Shown here: in pieces, positions 33,399-46,871 of the stretch
Layout: every line of letters begins with the position of its first letter
Position numbering within the stretch: the first letter of the stretch is position 1
From: Rhizoclosmatium globosum
Lineage: Eukaryota > Chytridiomycota > Chytridiomycetes > Chytridiales > Chytriomycetaceae
NCBI GenBank assembly: GCA_002104985.1
Contig: MCGO01000064.1
Location: forward strand, 1 to 64,000
DNA length: 64,000 bases
Direction of reading: 5' to 3'
Made by a program: the position numbers and the translations under genes
The notes under the pieces: generated by a model
What the model saw: only the letters and a program-made list of their open reading frames with translations
Told to the model about the DNA's origin: nothing
The model's database searches: none

Positions 33399-36300
33399 AT
33401 GCGGCACAGCACCGGCCTCCTCCCCCTCTTTGTGCTAGTAGTAGCAATGCTTAGTGTATCCGTTGAATCGGTAAAGCGCGGCGACTTCAAGACGTGTTCG
33501 CAGTCGTCGTTCTGTGTTCGACAGCGCGCGGCATCGACACTCGCGGCGCTCGACTCGGCGGCAAGTCGGTTCAAACTAGTTTCGTCGACGCTTTTGATCG
33601 ACGAAAGCACGGGCCGCGTCGCTGCGGATCTCGTTGACGACGCCGCGAACGCCCTCTTCCACTTCACTTTCGAGGCGAAGGAGAAGAACGCATTCAGAAC
33701 AACTATCAAAGAAAAGATCCCGTTGGTGCCCGCATTCGACTTGGCCGCTTTCAGATGCCGCTCTCGTCTCAAACGGCTCAAATGCTCGCTTTACCCTCAA
33801 CAACCAGTCGCCAACAGACATTCGAATCTCACTCAATAATAACCTGCTCCTTACTATCCATTCGGACCCTTCCGCTTCGAAATCGTCGATGCGGAGACAA
33901 ACTTGTCTGTTTTTGCCTTCAACGAACGAAACTCCCTCTATTACGAGTACCAGCGCCTCAAGTCGGATCCTATCCCCTCAACTTCATCAGATAATATCGT
34001 GGAAAAGGATGCGGATGGGAACCCTGTCGTTGTGGAACTCTCGGATACTGAAAAGAAGATTAAGCAGTTGCGGGAGGAACTCCACAAGGATATGTGGGAT
34101 GAGTCGTTTGGTGGGAAACTGGATTCTAAGCCTAAAGGTATGCTTATGCTTTATTTTTGGTTGGAGTGAGGAGCATGTCAGTAGTGAGTGAAATAACAGT
34201 GAGCGGAGTAACCAGTTGAGATTCGATTAGTTGGAACCCCCGACGACGTCGGAAGTCGATAGAAATTGCAATTAGAGAAGGAAAGTAATGGAAGCATAGC
34301 GAAAATTCAAAATGCCGACAATATGGTGATGAATGGAATGGGCAAATGGAGTCTGAGGACAAGGAATTCACAAAAGGATTAATCAATATATAAGGCCCAA
34401 CATCCATCGGTTTCGACATTTCCTTCCCTGGTTTCTCCCATGTCTACGGTCTTCCACAACACGCATCTTCATATGCCCTCAAATCAACACGTGGAAACAA
34501 TGCTCCATATTCTGAGCCATACCGCTTGTACAACTTTGATGTGTTTGAATATGAACTGGATAACCCTATGGCTCTCTATGGATCTGTTCCTTTCTTGATG
34601 GCCCACAAAAAGGGACGCAGTGTCGGTGTTTTGTGGGTCAACGCTGCTGAGATGTGGGTGGACATTGAAAAGTTGGAAGGTACCAACAAGGTACGTAATT
34701 TCTCATCCTCAGCGACTATTTTATTGAAACCTACCCGTAGCCTTCTCTCCAAATGCAAGACTACATCCCCTTCTCAACGACATCCACCCAAAAGACTTCA
34801 ACTTCAACACACTGGATGTCTGAATCAGGAACTCTCGATCTCCTCATCTTCCTTGGCCCAACTCCTGCAGACGTCTCTGCCCAAATGACTTCCTTCACTG
34901 GTCGTTCTGCAATGCCACAGCACTTTGCTATTGGATACCACCAGTCCCGATGGAACTACTTGGACGAACAGGACGTTCAAGATGTTGACGCTGGATTCGA
35001 TGAACACCAGATCCCATACGACGTATTGTGGCTTGATATCGAACACACGAATGGAAAGCGATACTTTACATGGGACAAAGTCAAATTCCCTGAACCAAAA
35101 GTGATGCAAGAAGAGTTGGGAATCAAGGGACGTAAAGTAAGTCTATATTCAACATCTCATTTTTAAGACTGACCATTCTCCCGCCAGATGGTCACAATCA
35201 TTGATCCTCATCTCAAACAAGACGATGCCTACCCCGTCTCCAAAAAAGCCAAAGACCTTGGCCTCCTCGTCAAGAACAAGGACGGCGGTGACTTTGATGG
35301 ATGGTGCTGGCCTGGAACCTCATACTGGATTGATTACTTGAACCCAGCTGGCCGTGAATTCTGGGCGGAGCAGTTCAAGTATACGAATTATGAAGGATCG
35401 ACAAAGTATTTGTACACATGGAATGATATGAACGAGCCGAGTGTGTTTAGTGGACCTGAGATTACTATGCCAAAGGATAACTTGCATTTTGGAGGTGTGG
35501 AGCATCGTGATGTTCATAATATCTATGGAGCTTTGCAGGTATGTGCTGTTTGCTTTTTAGCTATTAGATCTTAATATTCAATTGTGGTCAGCACCGTGCA
35601 ACTGCTGAAGGCCATCGTCTTCGTTCCGACAACACTGATCGTCCATTTGTTCTCTCCCGTGCATTCTTCATTGGAACTCAGCGATACGGAGCCATCTGGA
35701 CTGGTGACAACACAGCCGAATGGGGACACCTTGAAATTTCTATCCCAATGTTGCTCACTATTGGAGTTTCAGGAGTCACCTTTGCCGGCGCTGACGTTGG
35801 TGGTTTCTTTGGAAACCCTGATGCCGAGTTGTTGACTCGTTGGTACCAAACTGCGGCTTTCCAGCCATTCTTCCGTGGTCATGCCCATATCGATACAAAG
35901 CGACGCGAGCCATGGCTGTTTGGGGAGCCGTACACTTCTCTGATTCGTGAGAGTATTCAGAGGCGTTACAGAATCTTGCCCTACTTGTACACATTGTTCT
36001 GGGAAGCAAGTCAGACTGGAGTACCAATCATGAGACCTTTGATGATGGAGTTCCCTAACGACGAAGAGACGTTTGGAATTGATAATGCGTTTATGCTTGG
36101 AAGTGGGTTGCTTGTTCATCCTGTTGTCAAGCAGGGAGCTTCAAGTGTTGATGTGTATTTGCCACCGTCTGCTGTACGTCATTCCTTACCATATCTTCCT
36201 CCGAGCCTTCACTAATCCTCGTTTAGAAATGGTACGACTACGACACATACCAACCCATCAAATCCGGCCGCACAACCATCCAAACCCCACTCGAAAAAGT

Positions 36301-36742
36301 CCCCACCTTCTTGAAAGCAGGTACAATCCTCCCTCGCCGCGACCGTATCCGCCGTGCCGCAAACCTCGGCCTCCGCGATCCATACACACTGATCATTGCC
36401 CTCGACGATTTCGGAACCGCACGAGGAAGTATGTACGTTGACGACGGACATTCATACGAATTTGAAAAGGGCGCATACATTATTACCGACTTTGTATACG
36501 AAAAGGGCGTGTTGAATGCAACCTCGTCACGTCGCGTGGATGCAACACCTGCACTCCAGAAAGACGTTGTAGAGAAACTCGGAGCTAGAGTTGAGAGGCT
36601 TGTTCTTGTGGGTGTGAAGGGTGGAGTCAAGAGTGTGACTGTTGGTGGAAGGCGGTTGGAGTTTAAGAGTGAGAAGGGGGTTGTGGTTGTGAAGGATCCA
36701 AAGGTTATTGTTGGCGAGGAGTGGAAGATTGTTGTTGCTTGA
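33399..36742 (+). CDS. ROT2: Glucosidase II alpha subunit (GH31, ER)
   Basis: Exons 33399-34137, 34395-34690, 34741-35136, 35188-35538, 35592-36173 and 36227-36742, about 959 aa. Signal peptide [24 protein letters not shown], then [19 protein letters not shown], the typical N-terminal Cys motif of GANAB. The GH31 core has [55 protein letters not shown] (nucleophile Asp), [16 protein letters not shown] (acid/base Asp), [14 protein letters not shown] and [19 protein letters not shown]. No ER-retention signal is needed because the beta subunit supplies it. The enzyme trims the two inner glucoses from N-glycans. Two frame changes in exon 1 (extra T near 33750, one C short near 33870) cancel each other. 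The first intron (257 bp) is unusually long. Confidence 0.92.
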
Positions 36743-36925
36743 TGATACTGGAAATAAAAATGAATCGCCTGCGGGTTGATTCATACAGAAATGTTTAGGA
36801 CGGTACTATTTGACTTTATCTAGTCAATTAAAGTCGCAGGTTCTTCACTGGGTCTACTTCAACACACTAGTGTTCTCTTCTTTCCTCCAATGTCTTGCAT
36901 GGTGTTTATTTGTTAGTTTTATTGA

Positions 36926-39072
36926 ATGCACTTTCTCCAACTTCCAGTTGAGGTGATTGCACATGTTTTACTTCCGCTCGCAACCACGGACCAGCGCAGC
37001 ACCGTATCGTTCCTGAGCACATGCCAATCGCTGTTCACCAACGACTTTCTCTGGCTGCAGCTCGTGTACCTGCACACCGACTCGGCAAAGCGGGTTCTGT
37101 TTCCGTTTTCGAACAAGTCGTCGTCGATTGAACTGGCCACGGCCCTTTCGAAGATGCGGACGAGTGGCGTGTTTGTGGCTGATCGAACGCGGCGGATTGA
37201 AGCGGCGGTGGCGCGTGGACAACTTGTTTCGAGGCTTGTTTTGGAAGGAGATGATCGCGGCTTTGCGTCGACGGCCGCGTTTGATTCGGCGGCGGCGATT
37301 GGCGCGTTGGATGTTCTGGATTTGTTTGTGGGGGTGGGCTGCGTGGGCTCGAGTGAGGCGTTGGACTTGGCTGCTGCGAACAATGAACTGGAAACGGTAA
37401 AGTGGCTGCATGCTCGTGGCTGTTCGGCAACGGTACGAGAACTGTTGTTTATTGTGCATCGCTCAATTATTGTTTGTAGCATCGGGCAATGGATAATGCG
37501 GCTGGAAATGGGCACTTGGAAATGTTGGTGTTCCTCCACACTGAAAGGCTAGAAGGCTGCACACATCGAGCAATGGATTATGCTGCAAAGAATAACCACC
37601 TTGATATTCTGCAATTTCTGTATTCGAATAGATCGGAAGGTTGTAGTCCATGGGCACTTGAAGCAGCTGCCTCAAACGGCCACATTGAAACAGTTCAATG
37701 GCTCTTGGATCAAAATATTCCATCACTTCAAACTAAAATCGCCATGAAGGCGGCTCTTGATGGAGCTGCCGCCAATGGATTTTTGGATACTGTCAAACTC
37801 CTGCATTCATTCCCACTTAGTTCCGCTTCAACATGGGCTGTAGACCGTGCCGCTGGAAATGGTCATTTGGAAGTTGTTCAATGGCTTTTGGAAAATCGTT
37901 GCGAAAGTTCAACAGTCTCCGCAATGGATATGGCTGCTGGATGTGGACACCTCCACATCATTGATTGGTTACATGAAAACACTCGTGTGGGATACTCTTC
38001 TCGATTAATTTGCAGCGCTGCTCAAGGAAATCATATCGCTGTACTTCAATGGCTTCTCTCGAAAAACGTCGATTTAACTTTACACACTTCGGAGACGTTG
38101 GAGCTTGCTTCCAAAAGCGGAGCCACTGAAGCAATGCTCTTCATTCTTGAACGCTATCCAAAAACGCGAATCACTGCAAAAACAGCCTTAAACGCCTTCA
38201 AGAACAACATGCAGTCAATATTTCTCCACATCTTCCAACTCTTTCACGACCAACAATCTCCTGATTCCCAATCCCTCTACACCGAGTTATGGAATCTATC
38301 TGGCGAAATTGGCTCTCTCTCCCAATTCCAACTCCTTGAAACTCTTGATATCTCATCATATCTACAAACATCAGAAATTATTCAAAAAGCGGCAGAATAT
38401 GGACACCTTCAGCTCCTTCACCATCTCCTGAGATCTTATAAATTACCCATCCTACCTTTAGCATTCACTCTTGCCTGTGCCGGAGGTCACCTGAAAGTCG
38501 CCACACTCCTTTACGCGTATACAAGTCCCATCACCCTTGAAACATATTCCGCATCAATCACCAGCGCCGCACAAGAAGGTCACCATAGAATACTAGCCTG
38601 GTTGAACACACATTGCCGTCCGGCATCGTACACAGAAAACAGCATTTCAGTTCGTGCCATGAACACGGCTGCAGGAAACGGACACCTCGAGTGCGTGGAA
38701 TACCTACACATACACTGCTCCGTCTCCGAATCTTGCACTACCTGGGCGATGGATCGCGCAGCAATGAATAACCACTTCCATGTGATAAAATGGTTGACAA
38801 GGAACAGAAGTGAAGGCTGTTCGCAGTGGGCGTTGAATGATGCTGCAAAGTATGGGTATCTGCATATCTGTGAGTATCTGGTGGCGAACTGGAGGTTGCG
38901 TTGTGACGGTGTAGCGTTTCGGTATGCTGTTGAGGCGGGGAAGATTGATGTTGTGCGTTTTTTGTGGAAAGAGGGTATTATTTGGGAGGGCGAGAAAGGC
39001 CGATTAGTTGATTTGGCTGTGAAAAAAGGACATTGGAAGGTGCGGCAGTTTCTTGTAGAGAAAGGATTTTAG
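36926..39072 (+). CDS. F-box-like protein with many ankyrin-like repeats
   Basis: Exons 36926-37432 and 37480-39072, about 699 aa, frame intact. The N-terminus MHFLQLPVEVIAHVLLPLAT followed by STCQSLFTNDFLW looks like an F-box. The rest consists of about 14 repeats of 30-35 residues with the pattern xALxxAAxNGHLExVxWLHxxRxEGC (for example AMDNAAGNGHLEMLVFLH, WALEAAASNGHIETVQWLL, AMNTAAGNGHLECVEYLH). These are ankyrin-like helices of the variant common in chytrids, oomycetes and large DNA viruses. Role inferred: substrate recruitment to an SCF-type ubiquitin ligase. The gene follows glucosidase II in the same direction, 183 bp apart, and converges on DOA10. Confidence 0.83.
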
Positions 39073-39220
39073 GAATACAATGTTCTAAATTGACTAAAAA
39101 TACCAGAGGTTTTCAGTCATTAAACAACACTCTACGTCTTGAAGGTAATAAAATAAAGTACGACTGTAAAATGTGGAATCATGCAATTCCCCCAAAGTTT
39201 GTAATATCAATATATTTCAA

Positions 39221-42200
39221 CTAATCAACCTGATCCAACCAGTCATCGTCTTCTTCCGCTAGCAGAGGCACTGCTTCAGGCTCTAGGGCTAGATTCTGTG
39301 CAGTTGTAGCTGGACCAGCAACTACCGGGATGGGTACAGGATCCCCCAAATTCCTCAACCTCCTTCCCACAAGATAGTGCTCATCTCGAACTTGATCCAT
39401 CCAGTGCTTAATGGCACGTCTTACACCACGTACAGTTTCATACAGAACAAAAAGTCCCATCAGAACTGGAACCAAAAGGCGTGCTAATAAGTCAGACCAC
39501 TCCTCCCCACCCTCAATAACCACTAGAAACAAATTTAGCCCATGAACGAACAAGACAGGTTACTCACTTCCATCGCCTTCGACGAGATCCATTAGCAGGA
39601 CAACAAACGGTGGCATAAAGACAAGACCGACAGAAATGAGAACGATTGGGAAGATAACTTTCAAGGCGACCGGACGAAGTTCAAAACGACGCAACCCCCC
39701 TAAACGAACTTGGTCTCGCGCCTATTTTTTAAACGATTAAAAGGCGTTTCAACTGAAAGAATAACTTACTTGAACCAATGTGCGCCTCAACTCAGTATCA
39801 GGGGCATTCATTATGATCGAATGCACAACCTTGGTATAAATCGCCCCAAGTGCCCAGTCTTGAAGAATGAAAAAGACGCGAGTTTGCATCTTCTCACCAA
39901 CAAATGGCACTACTACATAAATCTCAAACAAGAGCCCAAACAGAGCTGGAATGATAATTCCAACCCAGAACGTAACAAACAGGGCCTTTCCAGTCTGAAT
40001 AGCCATAAGTTAATCAATGAGAAACAAATAAACCTTCTATACTTACGATACTGGCGTGCACTACCACTTGCTCCATACCCCACTTGGCACCTTCTCCAAC
40101 AGCCTTCCATAGTTTCTCTCCTGGAGTTGCTGGATCGGCTTCGTCAGCCAACGCCCGGCGATACCACTCTTTCAGCCCCACAAACCCCTTGTGAATCCAA
40201 ATAGAAAGCATCCACACTCCAATAAACACAAGTAACCCAAATGCAAGAGAAAAGAGGTCGTGAACAGGTAAATCGGGTCTTCCAGACGAGTTAGAGGCTG
40301 CGAAAGAGGTACTGTTTTTGGGTGGGAGGAATCGGAAGCGGCGGAGTGAAAAGTCTGATGAGGTTGAATTGAGAGGAATAAATGTTGCTTCGTTGGGTGA
40401 AGATGTGGATGCGACTAATGTCAGAGGTTGATGGGTGAAGTATGTGTGAAGGCTGACAAAGAACCATCGTCCAACGTAAACTAGAAATGAAGGGTTTCAA
40501 AGACGAGTTTAAGATGTAAATTAAACTTACGTGGGCCAATGGTCAATAATACCGCAAGAATAGTTCCAGAAATCCATTGGAAAAACATCAACGCCAAGAA
40601 ACGAATCCTCAAGTTCCCAGGAACGTAGACACGCGTCCAATTAGATCGAATATCATCTTCAGTTTCGCCAGGCCGCCCAACCAACGGACCATCTCTTGTC
40701 ATGGGAACCATAACTTTTTGACCCGGCTTCAAAGGAATACGATCATGGTGAGGTACTCGCATATAAGGAGTCGCACGAGCTGATGCCGGTCGTATTGGAG
40801 CAGCAATTGCTGCAGGTACTGGTGCCTTAACCGCAGTTGTATCTTCGTTTGCATCATTTTGCTGAATTCCTTCAACACCTTCCCCGACCGCAACTTCCCC
40901 GTTTTCAGGCGCAACACCACCTTCTTCGTTCGCCTCAAACACACGGATGACGATTGGATCCTCGCCAACCTCGCCATTCTCCTCATCTTCTGCACGCTCC
41001 CCAAATAAGAAATTCGTCAAACGAAGTCGTCTTGCCGCAAAACGGAAGTATGCCTTCAGCGCTGCAACAATCATATCCTTTGGTCTGATCCATGACGCCA
41101 CAGCGGGTACCAAGAAGTGGAAGATCAACAAGTCAATCGGGAACTCACTAAGAGGTTCACTGAATTCCCATTTAACAGGCCAGAACTTTGCAGGACCCTG
41201 GTCAGCGCCAATCAAATTCTGCAAAAGGTGCACAAGTCCAACAAAACCGCCAACAGTCGTTGCGACAACCATCGCGTACATCATAGCTCCAAATCCAAGT
41301 TTTCTCAGTTGTGTCAAGAACGGCTTTTCGATAATATCTTGCATTGGATGGAATTGAGGGTCATCAGGGTCCCGAATGAACCAAACAACACCAGGACGAA
41401 CGACTTTACGGACGTTTTGTACATATCCAGCAAACTGGAACATAAATGTTGTCCCCGCAAGCCAATGGAGGAAATACGATGTCCATGGGTATGCTGTATA
41501 AAATGCCATTCGTGATTCTACAGTTGTTTCAGGTCCAAACACAGACAGCGTGCAAAGATCGATCAATAGACCACAGAACGTTGGGAACATTCCCAGTTCT
41601 ATCGTGATGAAGAAAGAGAACTTGATGGCCAGTATCAAGAAACGAAGGCCCTTGTAAACCATTCTCTTCATAGTCTGAACATACGGGTGTCTCAAGTGAC
41701 CTGATCGTCGCTGTAATAATTGGGATCAGATTCAATTATCGAAACAATTGGAAACTCACAGCTTGGTGATAAGCCACAAAAATGATAGTCAAGTATCCCA
41801 CCACAATATTTGCAATCCGATCTGATACAAATTCGAAACGCTGAGATGGCTTTGAATGGTCGAAACTTTGAACAATCGTCCCATTTGTTGACACGTTCCC
41901 AGTGAGAGTGATAGAAACGGTAACAGAATCCAGCGGCATCTTCCTACCATTTTCACTCCCTTTCTCAATTTGATCCATGACGTCTTTCAGACCAGGTGAC
42001 AGTTGTGCCTTCTCATCTGCTGAGTTCGGAACAACTTCGACAACAACAGGTTCCTTTAAAACCTCTACTGTCGCGTTATTTATAGTTCCATTTACAACCG
42101 CAGCCAAAGTTGCATTCGAAACAGCGACAAGCCCACTCCATTTGACCAACACAACTAACCCATCTACAACAGGATCCAAAATCGGGTCCGTGACTTTCGA

Positions 42201-45140
42201 TATAATCACAATTCCTTTCTCCATGACTTCTCCAACCGCAACGGAATAGACATCGAAAAACAGCCACAGAATCAGTTTTCCACACACGAACGGAACCCAA
42301 CCTCCAGCACCGAGTGCGGCAAATACAATAAACAGAGCGAGGGCAAAGTTTTGGAAGAGGAGGTCAATTGGACCTTGGATTCCAACCAGTTCCATGAATG
42401 CGTTCACATCGCCTTGTGCTTGGATGTCAACAGCGAGACCGTCAGGACCGAGTTCTGCGTTAACGTTGAGGTTGAAGGCGTCATTGTCGTTTCCGAGGTT
42501 GTTATTTCCGTTTCGGGGTTGACGGGCTCGACGGGCGGCAGGTTGAACGGCACGGCGGGGACGAGGTTGGAGGTCAGGGAGAGCATCGTTTTGAATTGGC
42601 TCAGCTGGTTGTTGAGGAGGGAGTGGTTGTTCGAGTATAAAAGGATTTGGATGAGGCGCGATAGGGGGTTCGAGAGGTGGCATATCATCGTTCGCTAATG
42701 GTGCCTCAAAAGCAAAGACTGGCAATCGAGGTGGAGGTGGGTGCTGCATAATAGGCGGTTCAGGTAGTTGAGCAGTATCTTGCATGGGAGCTGGCTCCAC
42801 TTGAGGACTATTCTTTCTACTTCGGAGAGAATACCTATCACTCGCGTGGCTTTCGACGGGAGATCGTTCAGATGATTCTATGGCACGCTTTTTTCCTTTT
42901 CGAGCCGCCGCCGAAGATTCCTCAAAGTCCCTTAAAATGGCTTCAAATTCTTCGTCGCGTTGGAAGGCTTCAGGTTTCTGGTTTGATGACTCTCCAGACT
43001 CGGCGTTTTCAAACATGGAACTAGACCCAGCCCCAGGTACATTGGGCGCCCCACTACTGCGTCCAACTGACTCCAAAGACATACCGCGTGGAGGAATCAC
43101 AGGTCGATCCACCACTCTTGTACCATGTCTCATACTCATGTACATTCCCAACTCCTTGATCACTTCCAGGTCTTCTTCCACAGTACGCATAGTATTCAAA
43201 GCCTGTCCAGGGGGTTGATGAACTCCATCCTCCTCCTCCACTTCAACATCCTCATCTTCTTTATCATCATCATCAGGTTCCTCCCTTTCCACCTGTCTCA
43301 TAAAGTCTCTCTCCGCTTTTTCCCATTCCTCTCTCTCCCGCCTCTCCTCTCTCTCCTCCCTCTCAAACTGATACCTCAAAACATCCCTCCGCCTCTCCAA
43401 CAGCTCACGACGACTCGCCAAACTCCCTTTTCTCCTGACCTTCTCAACAACTCGCTCGATTCCCTCAGACACATCACTCCCGCGTCTTAATCCTTCACGT
43501 CTCCGAACTCCCTTCATATCCGACTCAATGCTCTTAACAAGTAAGTCACACTCATGCATGTCGAGACTCTTTGCCGTCTCCTTGAATGCATCGATTAGCG
43601 TGTCAATGACGTCAGGACTGGAACCAGCAGACTCGCCGGCTTCGCGAACGCGGGTGATGCAGTCATTCATAAAGATTTCAAAAATGAAGGCGCGTTCTTC
43701 GTCACGGGCGCGAGCGGCATCGACGGCGCGGTGGGCAGCGGCGACGACGGCTGAGCGGTGGGTTTCGTCGGTTTGGGCATCAAAAGCACGCCGGAATATG
43801 TGCATGATTTCGTCGGGGGAGAGGGATGGGTCTTGGAGGGCATGGTCAAAGACGCGTTGTTGAGTTCGTTCGAGGGTGCGAAGGGTTTCGCGGTGGTGCG
43901 CTTCACGTTGGAAGGCTGCGCGACGGGCTGCTTCTGCCGGGTTTAATTGAGGTTGGGGTGGAGGGGCTGCTGGAGGGATTGGGTTTTGTGGACGTGGTTG
44001 ACGATTGCGTGGTTGTCGACGGGGTTGAGCTGCTGCAGGTGGGGGAGGTGGTGGAACACCTGCTGGGAGATCCGCGATGTCCATTCCTTCAGGAAGACGT
44101 ATTGGGTTTCCTGCGGCATCAACAGGAGTATTGAGAACCACATACTCTTTGACGCAGAGAAGCCCGATTGCCACTATAATAAGAATAGAAAGCAAAATTT
44201 GACCTTCAAAGACGTCAGAGAAAAAGTACCTGAAGATGATGTTTAGGCGATGCGTAACAGAGACTGAGGAGACTTACTTGACATGTTCCAACCAATCCAC
44301 GGTCTCATCAATATCCACATTCGGTTGAGGTACAAAAATGGGTGCAACAGGTACAGTCTCTACAACTTCTTTAACCAACGGGAATGCACCGTTTAAGTTC
44401 TCCCAAATAGAAGAGTTGTGTCCAATGACAGATTTCGCCACAAATTGCAAGTACCCGACTGTAAAGTTTAGAATGGGCACAAACACGCCAACATTATCCA
44501 ATGGAACCACTGTCACTTTAGGATTTGAGGCATTGAAGGTATCAGACAGTGGTGTAAACTGAGTGAGATTTGACACATTCACAGATCCCTGCACAAAAGT
44601 CGAGTTCTTCGCCCTCGCTTTGATATCAAACATGCCCTTAGGGTCGAACCAGAAGCGCCAAATAGCTGTTGTGAGGAAGGGCAGGACAATGAGCCAGAGC
44701 GAGACAGCAAAGATGCATCGCAGGTAGAACTTGAGGCCCTTGACAGCTTTCCGAAATAGAATTGAAGTAAAGAAATTGAGAGAGATTTGGTTTGGCGTTT
44801 CCGGGTTGTAGACTGAGATGGAGTGGTTGGTTGGTTGGTTAGGATTGACGACAGGGGTGGTTTCAAGCGACTCACTCGGGGTAAAGTTGTATTTGAAGTT
44901 ACAAATGTCGCAGTGTTTTCTGTTGCTGTGCGAGAGCCACTCTTCGAGACACTTTGTTGGATTGGATTGGATTGGATTGGATTGTTAAGGCCTCCGAGGT
45001 AACTCCCTAACAAGGCGACCCACCTCCTGGTGCACAAACTTCATCGATCCACTGCATTTGCACGGATGATAAAGCTGGTTGGCGGGTGTTCCGGGTCCTC
45101 GGCACACGCGGCAAATGAGCTCGTCAGAAGACTCGGCCAT
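39221..45140 (-). CDS. SSM4: DOA10/MARCH6-type ER ubiquitin ligase
   Basis: Eight exons: 45140-45024, 44951-44278, 44229-41760, 41710-40531, 40480-40047, 39994-39770, 39721-39568 and 39522-39221. All splice phases agree, giving about 1851 aa. The N-terminal RING-CH domain is ICRVCRGPGTPANQLYHPCKCSGSMKFVHQE plus CLEEWLSHSNRKHCDICNFKY after intron 1, with the C4HC3 pattern complete. About 14 TM segments follow, including the conserved TD-like block MFPTFCGLLIDLCTLSVFG. The C-terminus has YLVGRRLRNLG, as in Doa10/MARCH6. Exon 3 holds a roughly 500-residue charged and Pro-rich insertion. The ligase marks misfolded or short-lived ER and nuclear proteins for degradation. Longer than yeast Doa10. 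Confidence 0.94.
44957..44984. repeat. GGATT microsatellite in DOA10 intron 1
   Basis: About five tandem GGATT units within the 72-nt first intron (CCAAT on the gene strand). They make up over a third of the intron. Confidence 0.85.
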
Positions 45141-46224
45141 TCGACAACTGTTTGTTTTTCGGTTGCCTTCTCTCACTTCTTCCCTCTTCTTCCTCTATCG
45201 ATCGATATTTCAAATATATCACTGCCCTCCGAATACATTATTAGTTTTTAATATGCTCCCACTTCTTTTTAGTATGTTCCCTGAAAGAGTTTGCAACCCT
45301 CAGATTCAATTGTTCGAATGAAGCCTGTGCAGCTGCAACGGACCCTAAAGCAAAACTGAAACATATATAGCGCCGAGAGGTGTTTCTATACTATCCAGGG
45401 CGATGGTGGGGATGTCGAATTCATGGGCTTTAATTGAAACTGGCGAAGTGCTTTTGAAACTGAAAGGGGCTTGTAGGACTTAATCGATTCTTCAGTGTTT
45501 TGAAGAGCACTCAGGACTTACATACTTCAGTCTCAAAACAAACTCTTTCAAGCACGAAAGTTCCAGATTAAAACACATATGTATATGTTCTTATTATCTT
45601 TTATTGAGAGAACATTTATTGAGAGAACAGCTTAGGGTAAGGAAACCGCGGCATTAAAAACTCTCGAGCAATATATGAAGGAAATGATTGAAGATACCCC
45701 TCCTTCTTGGAGCCAAAACGTACCTGAAACCGTATCCGTCCCCGCCCATCCGAGTTGTTGAAGAGGCTGTGGTTTCGAGTGGCGGTGGAATGAAATTGCT
45801 GCCCGAAGAGAGACTGTATCAAGACCCGACACCACTCGGCGTATCTGTCCATCATCATCAAGCGTTAAGTGGGCGATTTGGAAGCCCCGTGACGAGATTC
45901 AGTACTCTGGATGCGGAGCTAACCCAAGTGTGCATACACAATTTCACTTGGAAGATCCTGGAGTCGAGAGCCAACCACAGCCTGTTCCTTCTGACGCGAG
46001 ATTTCATGTTGATGCGTCCCGTTTGAGGTTGATGCCGGAGGAAGAGGAGGGGTTTCGAGGAGAGATTTTGTCTTGTTGTTGAGTGCACTGGGAAAAAAGA
46101 CCCATGTGTAAGAAAATGGATATAAAAGAACGCGTCCCCGCACCAATATCAAGCCAAAAATCTCTCCTCCAAACATTCAAACCTGCCCCCCTCCCTTCCC
46201 CTTCCCCTCCAGCCAACAGCAATC

Positions 46225-46284
46225 GAGCGATAGAGCGAGTCTACACGGTGCGCTGAGCGATAGAGCGAGATCTATATGGTGCGG
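46225..46284. repeat. Direct repeat, two units of about 30 bp
   Basis: GAGCGATAGAGCGAG occurs at 46225-46239 and again at 46255-46269, followed each time by a similar tail (TCTACACGGTGCG / ATCTATATGGTGCG). Confidence 0.8.
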
Positions 46285-46353
46285 TCGTGGGCCGAGTTTA
46301 ACTCGGTGGGACGAATGGGTCTGCGTTGCCTGTCCCAGTGATTCCCACGATTG
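46282..46353. other. Predicted three-way-junction hairpin structure (possible structured RNA)
   Basis: Three nested stems fit without gaps at two of the three junctions: outer stem GGTCGTGGG (46283-46291) with CCCACGATT (46344-46352, two G-U pairs in RNA); inner hairpin CCGAG-TTTAA-CTCGG (46292-46306); second hairpin TGGGAC (46307-46312) with GTCCCA (46332-46337); then a six-base single-stranded GTGATT. Orientation and transcription are unknown. It does not match a tRNA or a hammerhead core. Confidence 0.45.
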
Positions 46354-46871
46354 ATAAGACGTTTTTGAGCTCCCCGACCCTCGAGAGTTTTTAATGCCTC
46401 ATAAAGCTTTTCTCTCAATAAAAAAGAATAAGAATGATATGCTTGTTTTCTCTTTGTTTGTTTCTTGATACCTCATCCAACTCCCTTCGTTCATCATCAA
46501 TTTCTTAAATTTCGTGAGTTGCCGTTCCCAATGCTTTCTCTCACAATGAAACAGAATAAGTGGATATATTTTAATGGAAAGTAGTGTTTCAACTGCAAAA
46601 AATGGATCAATGCGTCTTTCTCTCTCTCGAGACTCGACATTTCCAACGTTATATTCCAAGAGTGTTAAAGCTGAACCAAAAATCCAACAATCAATCCAAT
46701 CCATATTGCAGTTCCCCCTACATCAAATCTCCTTGCGCCAGATCTTGTTTGAGCGACAAAAGAAGAAGTTACACGTGTGCGATTCATCGTCTTTGCTGGT
46801 GATGGGTCTGAAATTATTTCACTCAGTAAATGCAGGCCTCTCTGTGGTTGATCTTTCAAATAACAGATTAG

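Larger units (their letters stand above)
45141..46871. other. Large intergenic region, 1.7 kb
   Basis: Promoter side of DOA10 and 3' side of the carboxypeptidase gene. Several ORFs of 60-110 codons on both strands lack recognisable motifs. I found no tRNA with a convincing T-arm. Two features stand out and are listed separately: a direct repeat (46225-46284) and a predicted three-way junction (46282-46353). Confidence 0.5.

Noticed and set aside
33399..33839. Reading 33399-33839 as a separate short gene
   Set aside because: Signal peptide and N-terminal Cys motif belong to glucosidase II; two compensating single-base frame changes join it to the GH31 core.
46282..46353. tRNA or hammerhead ribozyme
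   Set aside because: The stems do not fit a cloverleaf, there is no T-loop consensus, and the CUGAUGA and GAAA core segments of a hammerhead are absent.
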